From Clostridiaceae bacterium (lineage in GTDB: Bacteria; Bacillota; Clostridia; Saccharofermentanales; Saccharofermentanaceae), in NCBI GenBank assembly GCA_012718915.1, contig JAAYBI010000086.1:1-60512 (forward strand): 60,512 nt of DNA. Reading direction: 5' to 3'. A program made the position numbers and the translations under genes. The notes beneath the pieces were generated by a model that worked only from the letters and a program-made list of their open reading frames with translations, was not told the origin of the DNA and did not search any database. Shown piece by piece: positions 46,765 to 55,085 of this stretch (its first letter is position 1; each line of letters begins with the position of its first letter).

Positions 46765-47430
46765 ATGAAACCTTTGAAAATAATAGTAGCCGTTATTCTT
46801 ATCGTCTCAATGTTTGGTGGTGCGACGATTCTATATAATCATCTGATGTCAGAAGAAAAAGAGAGTAATATTGCTAAATCAACGACTGCTAAAGAAATCG
46901 CGCAAGTTTCTGACGACCCGGAGGAATCCCGCGATATTGATGTCACTTCGGAATCTATTATCACCACAGTACCTCCGGCGCAGGAAGGCAGGCAGATTGG
47001 AAATTTGGCATACGACTTCACCTTGATCGACGAAAAGAATAATTCTGTCACACTCTCGAGCTTTCGCGGCAAGCATGTCATCGTCAGTTTTTGGATTTAT
47101 GGTTGTTCCGCTTGTTACGCAGAATTCCCGGAGTATCAGAAATTGCATGATAAACTTGAACAAGATCAGATTGAAAACGTCAAATTGTTCAAGGTCTACA
47201 TCAATCCTGAAAATGCTTCGACACCGAACATCAGCGATATCAGACAGCAACTAGACAACAGCGGTTACACCTTCCCGACCTATTGGGACAAAGGAGATGT
47301 TGCCACAAACTATGGCATCTATTACGTACCTCATACATTTGTCATTGACCCGGACGGGCTCATCACGGCATCGATAGTGGGTACAACGAGCTATGAAGCA
47401 CTCGCGGAACTGGTTGGTCTGGAGGAATAA
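46765..47430 (+). CDS. TlpA-like membrane-anchored thiol-disulfide oxidoreductase
   Basis: A 221-residue thioredoxin-fold protein facing outside. One N-terminal transmembrane anchor (about residues 4-26) is followed by a Ser/Glu/Thr linker and a TlpA/AhpC-TSA domain with active site CSAC (FWIYGCSACYAEFPEYQ) and the cis-Pro region YYVPHTFVID. Likely reduces exported disulfides with electrons from CcdA. The start at 46765 has AGGTAGGTGAT upstream; an earlier in-frame start at 46729 lacks one. It overlaps nothing and is followed by ccdA after one base. Confidence 0.88.
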   Translation: MKPLKIIVAVILIVSMFGGATILYNHLMSEEKESNIAKSTTAKEIAQVSDDPEESRDIDVTSESIITTVPPAQEGRQIGNLAYDFTLIDEKNNSVTLSSFRGKHVIVSFWIYGCSACYAEFPEYQKLHDKLEQDQIENVKLFKVYINPENASTPNISDIRQQLDNSGYTFPTYWDKGDVATNYGIYYVPHTFVIDPDGLITASIVGTTSYEALAELVGLEE

Positions 47431-47431
47431 T

Positions 47432-48127
47432 ATGAACCTTTCTATGCTCATTCTCGTTTTTTTAGAAGGTCTGTTAGCATTTATATCACCTTGCATCCTT
47501 CCTCTGTTACCGATTTACTTTATCTACCTATCCGGAAACTCTGCGTCGATTAAAGACGGAGAGACGAAACAAAAACATATATTACTCCGCAACACATCGC
47601 TCTTCATTCTCGGATTCACAATCGTCTTTGTTGGTCTTGGAATTACAGGAAGTGCATTAGGAAGTATTCTATCGCAAAACAGGAACCTGCTCGAAAAGAT
47701 ATCCGGCATACTCATCATTCTGCTTGGCATCTTCATGACCGGAGTCATTCGTATCCCTTTTCTGGAATCTGAAAAGCGGATCAAAATAAATAACAACAAA
47801 CGAAACGCCCTCTCTTCTCTCCTGATGGGCATCGCATTCAGCCTCGGCTGGTCACCTTGCATCGGACCTTTCTTGGGTGCTGCATTGCTAAAAGCCGGAC
47901 AGACTGACACCGTCATACAGGGCGGAATCCTCCTCACCATCTTCTCCCTCGGTCTGGCCATACCGTTTTTCATATCTGCAATTCTCTTAGAACAGTTGAA
48001 GCCTCTGTTCAAGAAACTTAGTGAAAAAGGCAGGATCATCAGACTGGTCAGTGGATTACTTTTAATCCTCATCGGTATCAGTATGTTTATGGGTTGGTTG
48101 AGATTATTTAGCCAATCGATAACATAA
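47432..48127 (+). CDS. ccdA: CcdA-type thiol electron transporter
   Basis: A 231-residue six-helix membrane protein of the DsbD/CcdA family. The two redox cysteines are visible in FISPCILPLLP and GWSPCIGPFLG, one in each half. It carries electrons from cytosolic thioredoxin to an extracytoplasmic thiol protein. The ATG at 47432 follows TGGAGGAAT, which overlaps the tlpA stop. Placed between tlpA and trxA, it supplies the middle of a complete relay. Confidence 0.93.
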   Translation: MNLSMLILVFLEGLLAFISPCILPLLPIYFIYLSGNSASIKDGETKQKHILLRNTSLFILGFTIVFVGLGITGSALGSILSQNRNLLEKISGILIILLGIFMTGVIRIPFLESEKRIKINNNKRNALSSLLMGIAFSLGWSPCIGPFLGAALLKAGQTDTVIQGGILLTIFSLGLAIPFFISAILLEQLKPLFKKLSEKGRIIRLVSGLLLILIGISMFMGWLRLFSQSIT

Positions 48128-48173
48128 AAGATATAATATTAATTAAGCCTTAATGTTCGAAAGGAGATCTATT

Positions 48174-48491
48174 ATGAGCAACACCATTCAACTCACAGCT
48201 AATGATTTCGAAAACACCATCCAATCCGGTTTATCATTGGTCGATTTTTATGCCGACTGGTGCATGCCTTGCCGCATGCTCGCCCCGACCATTGCTGCAG
48301 TCGCCGATGAATTCGAAGGCAAAGCCAAAGTATGCAAGATTAACATTGATGATGCCCAAGAAATTGCCGCCAAGTATGGCATTATGAACATTCCTACTGT
48401 CATCCTCTTCAAGGACGGCAAGCAGGTCGATCAAAAAGTAGGCATGGGCAATAAGAGCCAATATGAAGAAATGATCAACGCTCAACTCTAA
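48174..48491 (+). CDS. trxA: thioredoxin
   Basis: A 105-residue cytosolic thioredoxin: DFYADWCMPCRMLAP with active-site Cys30 and Cys33, and cis-Pro in NIPTVILFKDG. The active site is WCMPC instead of the usual WCGPC, which may shift the redox potential. The start has AAAGGAG upstream. It ends the tlpA-ccdA-trxA unit and is followed by its own terminator. Confidence 0.95.
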   Translation: MSNTIQLTANDFENTIQSGLSLVDFYADWCMPCRMLAPTIAAVADEFEGKAKVCKINIDDAQEIAAKYGIMNIPTVILFKDGKQVDQKVGMGNKSQYEEMINAQL

Positions 48492-48516
48492 TTCATCGCA
48501 ATCTTTATGTATTGAA

Positions 48517-48545
48517 AGCGTCGTCATTATTGGCGGCGCTTTTTA
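48517..48545 (+). terminator. intrinsic terminator of tlpA-ccdA-trxA
   Basis: Stem AGCGTCGTC/GGCGGCGCT (two G-U pairs, loop ATTATT) followed by five T. Confidence 0.85.
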
Positions 48546-48562
48546 TGCCTTTGATGATGTAT

Positions 48563-48593
48563 AAAAAAAGTGCCTGTCGAACGACAGACACTT
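48563..48593 (-). terminator. intrinsic terminator of tRNA-Lys
   Basis: On the minus strand AAGTGTCTGTC and GACAGGCACTT form a stem with a GTTC-type loop, followed by seven T just past the tRNA 3' end. Confidence 0.88.
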
Positions 48594-48599
48594 GATAAC

Positions 48600-48675
48600 T
48601 GGTGCACCTTCAGGGATTCGAACCCGGGACCCACTGATTAAGAGTCAGTTGCTCTACCAACTGAGCTAAAGGTGC
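48600..48675 (-). tRNA. tRNA-Lys (anticodon CTT)
   Basis: A complete cloverleaf on the minus strand: acceptor GCACCTT/AAGGTGC, D arm AGCTCAGTTGGTAGAGC, anticodon stem CTGA with loop CTCTTAA, T arm CCGGG-TTCGAAT-CCCT, and encoded CCA. Anticodon CUU reads AAG. Confidence 0.97.
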
Positions 48676-48717
48676 ATGCCATAAATAAATCGTTTGTATT
48701 TCTAACAAACAAAAGTA

Positions 48718-48746
48718 ATTATAGTCATCCGCCTTATGAATGTCAA
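48718..48746 (-). promoter_or_regulatory. consensus promoter of tRNA-Lys
   Basis: Minus strand perfect TTGACA (complement of 48741-48746), 17-bp spacer, perfect TATAAT (complement of 48718-48723). Confidence 0.9.
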
Positions 48747-48757
48747 CCACAATTTTG

Positions 48758-48785
48758 AGGGTCTGTTCACCAGGGTCTGTTCACC
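48758..48785. repeat. 14-bp perfect tandem direct repeat
   Basis: AGGGTCTGTTCACC occurs twice back to back (48758-48771 and 48772-48785), just upstream of the tRNA-Lys promoter. It could be a duplicated element end or a regulator site; no transposase is nearby. Confidence 0.85.
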
Positions 48786-48886
48786 TATTGTCATAAAGGT
48801 GTTATAAGTGTTAAGGGCTTAACATAATCAGTTTATAAAATTGCTCCTTTTCTGCAGATAGTATTAATTTGTGGTAACGGTTTATA

Positions 48887-49075
48887 ATGTATTTCTCTAA
48901 CTCGTATGTATCTTATAATGCCACTACAATTCATCCTATGAAGTATAAATATAATACCCTTCCCTCATCAATAGTTCCTATAGCTTTGGCAAATCATATT
49001 GTAAACCTATTCCCGAAGAGCCCGCCCAAGGAGCATCAGTGGATTGAGTCACTCCTCGAACAAATTCTACGATAG
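48887..49075 (+). CDS. doubtful 62-residue ORF, possibly a remnant
   Basis: An ATG frame encoding 62 residues that end NHIVNLFPKSPPKEHQWIESLLEQILR-like, without a ribosome binding site. The C-terminal part looks protein-like, but no family is recognised. It may be the tail of a decayed gene or chance. Confidence 0.25.
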   Translation: MYFSNSYVSYNATTIHPMKYKYNTLPSSIVPIALANHIVNLFPKSPPKEHQWIESLLEQILR

Positions 49076-49083
49076 AATAACGA

Positions 49084-52000
49084 CTACTCCCAATCCCTAA
49101 ATATTCGCTTTGCCTTGCTCGAGAGTTTTTCGCCCTTTTGCTTAGAGATCTCGTTCGCTGCAGCCAGGCCAATCAGGATGAGTCCGACCAGGAGTAGGTA
49201 TATCCACCACTCGATCATCGCCCAGAATGCGCGTGTCATATATAGGACCAGGACGAGGAGTGTCACGGTGGCGAGGATGAACCACTGCTTACGTTTAAAA
49301 GCAAAAGATACAATCAGAATCACAAATGAAGCGATTCCGATAATCAGAGCATCAACGATATCCGCACTGGCCATCGCCGCTAATCCGGCTATTGCAAGAG
49401 AAATGCATGTCGACACAAAAACGAGCGACTTGGACACTTTGCTTTTCCAAGAGAAGCGGTCGATCAGCACAAAGAATCCGACGAATGCAATTAAATTTAT
49501 TTCGAGAAGAATGATGTCCGGAATATCAAGTAGCGGTTGAGTCCATACTGCAACCAAGGCAAAGAAACTCGCGAATGTTAGCGCGATGCGTTCTGCATAT
49601 TTTGAACGGGTCCTTTTCACAAAAGATAACGCATATAGCGCGAGTAGCAAGAATGCTACCCATTGAGCATATTTACCCAGCGGAAATAGTCCTAAAGCAA
49701 ACAGGATCGACATCAGAGATGGCCAATCCGTCCGATTGCGAACGTCGAATGATTCATCTATCCGAGAACTAAACACTCTGGGATGCATCCGTCGTCCAAA
49801 CAGAAGTGCTGCAATAAATACTAATGAGAATATGATAATTCCGGCCCACTGAATATTCGGATGCCCAATTTTATCGATGCAAATTATGGATGTTACGAAT
49901 ATAAGGAGCATATCAAGCCATGCAAATCGATGTGAGACCCCTTTTACATAGCGGTAAGCCAACACGGTCAAGACAAAGAGATAAACGACCGGCGTCCAGA
50001 AAATGCTTGCGGAGATTAGGAGCGCACCGATCATCAACGTCGTGAAGAGCGAGAGCCCCACAAACCCGACGCGTCCCATGTGCCTGACCGCCGGTGGCAA
50101 ATCCTTATCAAATGCGGCAAAAAACATCGCAATGACCGTGAATATAAACGCGGCACTTGCAGGGAAAATGAGCGTCGTCATGCCTGAATTCAAATCCATC
50201 CATAATTGCGCAGACAGTAAAAGCGACAAGTATATAGCACCCCCGGCTATTGCGGAATATGCAGCATTGCTTGCGGACGGATTCAGAATTGAGGGATTAC
50301 GCGACTTAAGTACGAGAATAACGCAGAGATAAATAACAGATATCCAGGCAACGACGGGAATCAGAGTGTCTTTACCCGCAGAACTCAGAGCAACGATTAA
50401 GATAGTTCCAAAGATCAGCACGAATACATACGAGCCGGCAGCAAGAGCTCGAGGCAAGCGCAGGCGCCCGGCGTTAAGCGCTGCCCAGATTCCAAAAGTA
50501 CCCATTAGCGCAAAAAAGATGACGAAAATATAAACAGCATCCATATACTCTTTTAAAAAGATGAATACCGGGATTGATATCAAGAATATGATTTCAGGAA
50601 TGAAAGCGGCAGAAATATCAGCGGATAGAGATGAAGTGCCGGAAGAATCCTTTTCGAGCATGAGATAAACTAAAATACTTAACAGGATGAGTAGCGGAAT
50701 GGTTCCGTCAATCAGACTGAGCCCTGCTTGTCCGCTCCCTTCGCCCCATCCATGTGTATTCGCAATGGCCGCACCGATAAAACACCAGAACGAGAACAAA
50801 GCATCCGATATCGGCGTACGGATAGAAAATTCGAGTTTTTTATCCGAGAATACACATAAAGCGAAGAATAATGCCGACAATAAGGCCAGTAAACTTCCAT
50901 GGGGCAATGTCACATGTGCAAACAAGTACACCAAACCGGTAATAAACGTGACCGCTAATACCGGAACGAGATAAAGGATGTATCTCGCCTTGTTACGATA
51001 GGCAACAAATACGAGTGCGACCATCAACACGAATAGAGCGATCAACTGCAGACCGGTCCAACCACCTCGGACAATCAACGACCCAAATTGTATGAGATAT
51101 ACGAGGAAGATGATCACCGAAGTGACCGCAGAAAACCATTTTCGCATTGTATCCGGGAATATGCCCAGCGTACCGACGACAGATAAAATGACGGCACTCG
51201 CAATTAACATCCACAAGGTGACCATCAAATCGCCACCTGAATATAATCGTGCAAATCCTGTCGTCAACATGGCCGCAAACAGAATCGTCCCCGCATAGGC
51301 GTTCTTGCCGCGAAAGAGTTTCGTCAAAAAGAATGGTGCGAAAACGATTGCAGCCATCCCGGGCAGCACCCCCGACCCGGAAATGACGAGTCCGATCATG
51401 GCAATAACGATTGCATGAATGACTGCAAAAACAGGAATTCGACGGGTAATATACTCAAGAGGCAGACGCGATTCACCCTTTTTCCGAATCCACTGACCGA
51501 GAAGCACCAACGCGATCGCATACACATAGAGAAGCAGAATGAAGACAGCTTTCTCGGGCCTAAACGCAGCAATCGCAAAAATATACATCGCGGTCATGCA
51601 ATAGAGACAAGCTTGTGCAAAATAGGCAAATTGATATCTTCGGGCGCCAATCAGACACGCCACACCCAGAACAGCACTCGCAGCGAAGAATATCCAATAT
51701 CGGCCTTCTCCGTCCAGCGAAAAGTAATCACCCAGCAAATTGAAAAATCCAACGGCAAGAACGCTGATCGGCAGGAAAAATGATGCAAGTGTAAAAAAGG
51801 AGACTGCCGTCTTCGGAATCTTCAGCACCTTCTCCGCAACGACAGACGCGACGAAAAAGACACCGGAAAATGAGCATACCGTCAAAATACGAACGATTGG
51901 CGGAAGTATCAGCCAAGTCGTCGTCGCAAATACCGCTCCGGCCAAAATGACAAACAGAACACCGACGATCAGCAGGATATTCATCGCATTGAACGACTTC

Positions 52001-52494
52001 TGCTTTTCGGCAATTGGTGGCCTTGTATTCGTCTGATTTGTATTCAACGGAATGATCGGAGGAGCTAAAGGAGGCGCCTTCGTCGTAGGAGCTACATCCG
52101 GAGCGATCGCCGAATCTTTTGTCATCAGAGCCGCTTCAGATGAGACTGTCACAGCCTCAGTCATTGGAGATACTTCAGGCGCAATCGTCGGTCGCTTATT
52201 CACCGGAAGCGATTCTATTGCTTCCGATGTTTGAACGGTCTGATCGGCTTCAATCGCACGGTTCGTCTGAAGGGGGATGATTGGTTGATTGCCTTTAATC
52301 AACGTATTATATTCCTCATCAGAGATACGCTGCTCTTCATGAAGTCGCTTCAGAAAACGCAAGAGACGATTGGATATGAATTCGCTTTTATCGGCCTTTT
52401 GTTTATAATGCAAGGCGACAATTATCAGTATCAAAACAATACCAAAAACAAGGGGGCCCAAACTGTCCATTAATTTGTAAATAATATATGGCAT
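49084..52494 (-). CDS. giant polytopic membrane protein with SHOCT-like head
   Basis: A 1136-residue protein. An N-terminal transmembrane helix is followed by a SHOCT-like short segment (LKRLHEEQRISDEEYNTLI near residues 45-62), a Pro/Thr/Ala-rich cytoplasmic linker to about 155, then roughly 28-30 closely spaced transmembrane helices to the end. The first block, NILLIVGVLFVILAGAVFATTTW, then LPPIVRILTV, resembles membrane proteins of Firmicutes and Actinobacteria annotated as DUF2157-like or SCO7613 C-terminal. No catalytic motif is evident. The ATG at 52494 has AAGGAAAG upstream. It lies downstream of purM and may be read with it. Confidence 0.75.
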   Translation of the reverse strand: MPYIIYKLMDSLGPLVFGIVLILIIVALHYKQKADKSEFISNRLLRFLKRLHEEQRISDEEYNTLIKGNQPIIPLQTNRAIEADQTVQTSEAIESLPVNKRPTIAPEVSPMTEAVTVSSEAALMTKDSAIAPDVAPTTKAPPLAPPIIPLNTNQTNTRPPIAEKQKSFNAMNILLIVGVLFVILAGAVFATTTWLILPPIVRILTVCSFSGVFFVASVVAEKVLKIPKTAVSFFTLASFFLPISVLAVGFFNLLGDYFSLDGEGRYWIFFAASAVLGVACLIGARRYQFAYFAQACLYCMTAMYIFAIAAFRPEKAVFILLLYVYAIALVLLGQWIRKKGESRLPLEYITRRIPVFAVIHAIVIAMIGLVISGSGVLPGMAAIVFAPFFLTKLFRGKNAYAGTILFAAMLTTGFARLYSGGDLMVTLWMLIASAVILSVVGTLGIFPDTMRKWFSAVTSVIIFLVYLIQFGSLIVRGGWTGLQLIALFVLMVALVFVAYRNKARYILYLVPVLAVTFITGLVYLFAHVTLPHGSLLALLSALFFALCVFSDKKLEFSIRTPISDALFSFWCFIGAAIANTHGWGEGSGQAGLSLIDGTIPLLILLSILVYLMLEKDSSGTSSLSADISAAFIPEIIFLISIPVFIFLKEYMDAVYIFVIFFALMGTFGIWAALNAGRLRLPRALAAGSYVFVLIFGTILIVALSSAGKDTLIPVVAWISVIYLCVILVLKSRNPSILNPSASNAAYSAIAGGAIYLSLLLSAQLWMDLNSGMTTLIFPASAAFIFTVIAMFFAAFDKDLPPAVRHMGRVGFVGLSLFTTLMIGALLISASIFWTPVVYLFVLTVLAYRYVKGVSHRFAWLDMLLIFVTSIICIDKIGHPNIQWAGIIIFSLVFIAALLFGRRMHPRVFSSRIDESFDVRNRTDWPSLMSILFALGLFPLGKYAQWVAFLLLALYALSFVKRTRSKYAERIALTFASFFALVAVWTQPLLDIPDIILLEINLIAFVGFFVLIDRFSWKSKVSKSLVFVSTCISLAIAGLAAMASADIVDALIIGIASFVILIVSFAFKRKQWFILATVTLLVLVLYMTRAFWAMIEWWIYLLLVGLILIGLAAANEISKQKGEKLSSKAKRIFRDWE

Positions 52495-52548
52495 CCCTAT
52501 TCTTTCCTTTGCGACTCTTGAAAAGGCCAATTCATCATAAAGTTTAAA

Positions 52549-53721
52549 TCAATATGTAAACTGCTCTCCGTTGAACTGAATGTGTACTTCATTACATTCG
52601 GGGTCCGAGGAAGCTTCTACACGCCCAACCACTTGTGCCCGAACATTGAAAGAATCAGATATTGCGATGATCTCATCTGCCACCTCCGGCTCACAGTAGA
52701 TTTCAATACGATGTCCGCAGTTAAAGACTTGGAACATTTCCTTGAGCGGAATCTCACCAGACTCATATATCGTCTTGAATATCGGCGGAAAATCGAACAG
52801 ATTGTCTTTAACATAAGACACACCATGCCCGAAGTCTTTGCACTTCGCTAGTCCGCCTCCCGTACAGTGAATAATGCCGGAAATACTTGACCGAAAACGC
52901 GGAATGATCTCTGCCAAAATAGGTAGATACGTGCGGGTCGGTGACAGGATCGCGTCTCCGACCGTCATGGATGATCCCGGAAGCAAGTCAGACAATAAGA
53001 ACTTACCGCAATACGCTTTGTCCTCCGGAATGGTCTCAGAAAGGGATTCCGGATAAGCATGAAGATAATGCTTTGACAAAAGCATATGTCTTGCGGCGGT
53101 CAATCCGTTCGATGAAATACCTGAATTCTCACGGTCTTCGTAAGTCGCTTGTCCAAAAGACGAAAGTCCGACGATTACGTGACCCGGCTTGATATTTGAA
53201 GCATTGATCACATCACTTCTGTTCATACGCACGACGATAGTGGAATCAATAATGATCGTACGCACCAAATCACCGACATCTGCCGTCTCGCCGCCGCACA
53301 TATGAATATTAACACCGTGAGAAGTCAGCGTACGGATAACACGGTCGTAACCCTCGATGACTTTCGCAATACAAGCACCGTTCACACGGTGTGCATTTCT
53401 GCCGATCGTATTGGATAAACTGAAATCCTTAACAGCACCGATACACGCCAGATCATCGGTATTCATTACCAGAGAATCCTGTGCCAACGAAGAAAATACT
53501 TCCGGGTCACCGGTCTCCATATACTTCAAATACCCGACAGAAGACTTCGTCCCCGCACCGTCCGCATGAATCGCCATGCAATAATTCTCATCTCCGGCAA
53601 TATCCTCAATAAGTTTGCAGAACGCGCCCGGAAAAACACCGCCGGACTGATTAGCGACGGCTTTCTTGACATCATCCTTTGTCGGTGACACGCCTCTGCT
53701 TAAATATGATTCTGCTGACAT
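52549..53721 (-). CDS. purM: phosphoribosylformylglycinamidine cyclo-ligase (AIR synthase), long form
   Basis: The fifth step of purine synthesis (FGAM to AIR). The 390-residue protein has the ADGAGTKSSVG nucleotide-binding region, NTDDLACIGA, GGETADVGDL, GLSSFGQATYEDRENSGISSNG and GIIHCTGGGLAKC, all PurM/AIR synthase marks; it is longer than the classical 345, as in a branch found in Bacteroidetes and some Clostridia. The ATG has GAGGAG upstream. It stands alone, away from other pur genes, 50 bp after the RNase P RNA. Confidence 0.92.
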   Translation of the reverse strand: MSAESYLSRGVSPTKDDVKKAVANQSGGVFPGAFCKLIEDIAGDENYCMAIHADGAGTKSSVGYLKYMETGDPEVFSSLAQDSLVMNTDDLACIGAVKDFSLSNTIGRNAHRVNGACIAKVIEGYDRVIRTLTSHGVNIHMCGGETADVGDLVRTIIIDSTIVVRMNRSDVINASNIKPGHVIVGLSSFGQATYEDRENSGISSNGLTAARHMLLSKHYLHAYPESLSETIPEDKAYCGKFLLSDLLPGSSMTVGDAILSPTRTYLPILAEIIPRFRSSISGIIHCTGGGLAKCKDFGHGVSYVKDNLFDFPPIFKTIYESGEIPLKEMFQVFNCGHRIEIYCEPEVADEIIAISDSFNVRAQVVGRVEASSDPECNEVHIQFNGEQFTY

Positions 53722-53770
53722 ACCAATTCTCCTCTTGATGAACCGCAATGCGGCGTAATATGTAATTAAC

Positions 53771-54128
53771 GTTATCTGAGTCAACCTGTAAGCCGGGTTC
53801 TGTCTTAGACGATCATCTATCTAGGCCGAACATTTCTGAACGGCTCAAGCCGCCTCCTCGAGACCTGCGGACCACAGTAATGTCTCTCCATGGCATTGCT
53901 CCGGGTGGGGTTTACATGGCCGAATCGTCTCCGATCCGCCGGTGGGCTCTTACCCCGCCGTTTCATCCTTACCTCTCCGAAAAGAGGCGGTTTGCTTTCT
54001 GTTGCACTTTCCTTAAAGTCGCCTTCACCGGGAGTTACCCGGCACCCTTGTCCTATGGAGCCCGGACTTTCCTCGTGAGCGCTCGTTGAAGCCTTGCCCA
54101 CGCGACCGTCCGGCCGACTCAGATAACA
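53771..54128 (-). ncRNA. rnpB: RNase P RNA (bacterial class A)
   Basis: The catalytic RNA of tRNA 5' processing, about 358 nt on the minus strand. P1 is a 12-bp helix joining GTTATCTGAGTC at the 5' end and GACTCAGATAAC at the 3' end. Universally conserved blocks are seen: GAGGAAAGTCCGGGCTC near the 5' side, the AGACAGAACCCGGCTTA block near the 3' end, and CCCGGTGAAGGC-type and GGTAAGAG-like joining regions. The promoter ends about six bases before P1. No clear intrinsic terminator lies before purM. Confidence 0.96.
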
Positions 54129-54133
54129 TTCCT

Positions 54134-54162
54134 ATGATAAACAAAGCCGTCATCGATGTCTA
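54134..54162 (-). promoter_or_regulatory. promoter of rnpB
   Basis: Minus strand TAGACA (complement of 54157-54162), 17-bp spacer, TATCAT (complement of 54134-54139). It places the start near 54127, at the first base of P1. Confidence 0.8.
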
Positions 54163-54253
54163 GCAAAACAAGTATTTCCAGACCATTCTCGTATCATAGT
54201 TTTCATAGCGACAATATCCGATCGCATATTGAATCATATAAAATAATAGACAA

Positions 54254-55018
54254 CTATTGGCCTGAGTCCGATGCGATGAAATTCGTCGCGATACATACAC
54301 TTAATTCGGAAAATGCATGCGTCAATTTCTCCTGGAGCATCGGCAAGACAACTCTTTCGGTCGCTTCATGACCTGCAATAATAACACGAATACCTCTTGC
54401 CTCAAGATCGACTAAAACATGATGCTTTATCTCTCCTGCGATTAAGACATCGCACTCTCTTGCTACCATTTCCGGTATAACCGATGCATCAAAAGATCCG
54501 CAGGCGAGTGCAACGGTCTGAACCATTGAATTTTTCGGCGAAGATAAAATCAGTCCATTCGAATCCAGCATTTTGCGTACGCGATCCGCTAAGTCAAAAA
54601 ACGGCATTTTCGTGAGCAATCGACCGATCCGAAGATAATCTAAACGAATACACGCACCAAATCCAATCGCCTTTGCCAAGGCATCATTTACGCCGCCCTC
54701 CGCTTTGTCAAGGTTCGAATGCATTGCGTAAACGGTAATATTATTTTCGATGATTCGCTTAATCATCGCGCCTTGAGATTCCGAGAAATCAATCTTCAGA
54801 CATGGCTCGAAAAAAATCGGATGATGCGTAATCAAAAACCGGGCATCATTCTCGATGCACTGGTCAATCACGTCCGGAGTGACATCTAAAGCGAGCATTA
54901 CTTTGGATATCGGATTCTCACGAGTGCCGATCATTAACCCCACGTTATCCCATGGCTCGGCGGATATCGTCGGCGCAATGGTATCCAGATACTCCTCAAT
55001 TTCTTTGAACGAATACAT
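54254..55018 (-). CDS. Nif3-like dinuclear metal-center protein
   Basis: A 254-residue protein of the Nif3/YqfO family, in the short form without the extra PII-like insert. Metal-ligand marks are LITHHPIFFEP near residue 65, TVYAMHSNLDKA near 100, and the C-terminal AGHEATER. The AGGAGGGG site supports the start. It follows trmK by 67 bp; the dnaG-trmK-nif3 order is standard. The biochemical function of the family is still unsettled. Confidence 0.92.
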   Translation of the reverse strand: MYSFKEIEEYLDTIAPTISAEPWDNVGLMIGTRENPISKVMLALDVTPDVIDQCIENDARFLITHHPIFFEPCLKIDFSESQGAMIKRIIENNITVYAMHSNLDKAEGGVNDALAKAIGFGACIRLDYLRIGRLLTKMPFFDLADRVRKMLDSNGLILSSPKNSMVQTVALACGSFDASVIPEMVARECDVLIAGEIKHHVLVDLEARGIRVIIAGHEATERVVLPMLQEKLTHAFSELSVCIATNFIASDSGQ

Positions 55019-55085
55019 AACCCCTCCTAAAAACGTACCTGCATATCCTTGATACACAGTTATGATTGCTGCAATGCAATCGGGC

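Larger units (their letters stand above)
48676..49083. other. 408-bp gap with repeats and one doubtful short ORF
   Basis: Between tRNA-Lys and the giant membrane gene. It holds the tRNA promoter, a 14-bp tandem repeat, two small palindromes (CACCT...AGGTG near 48782-48801 and GTTAAGGGCTTAAC near 48810-48823) and a short plus-strand frame at 48887-49075. No known element is recognised. Confidence 0.6.

Noticed and set aside
48758-48785. CRISPR-like direct repeats
   Set aside because: Only two copies, directly adjacent with no spacers and no cas genes.
48600-49083. Integration site at tRNA-Lys
   Set aside because: The gap is on the 5' (promoter) side of the tRNA, there is no integrase, and no tRNA 3' end duplicate is seen.
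53817-54101. Open frames on both strands with protein-like length
   Set aside because: They lie entirely within the RNase P RNA, whose P1 helix and conserved blocks are clear, so they are not genes.
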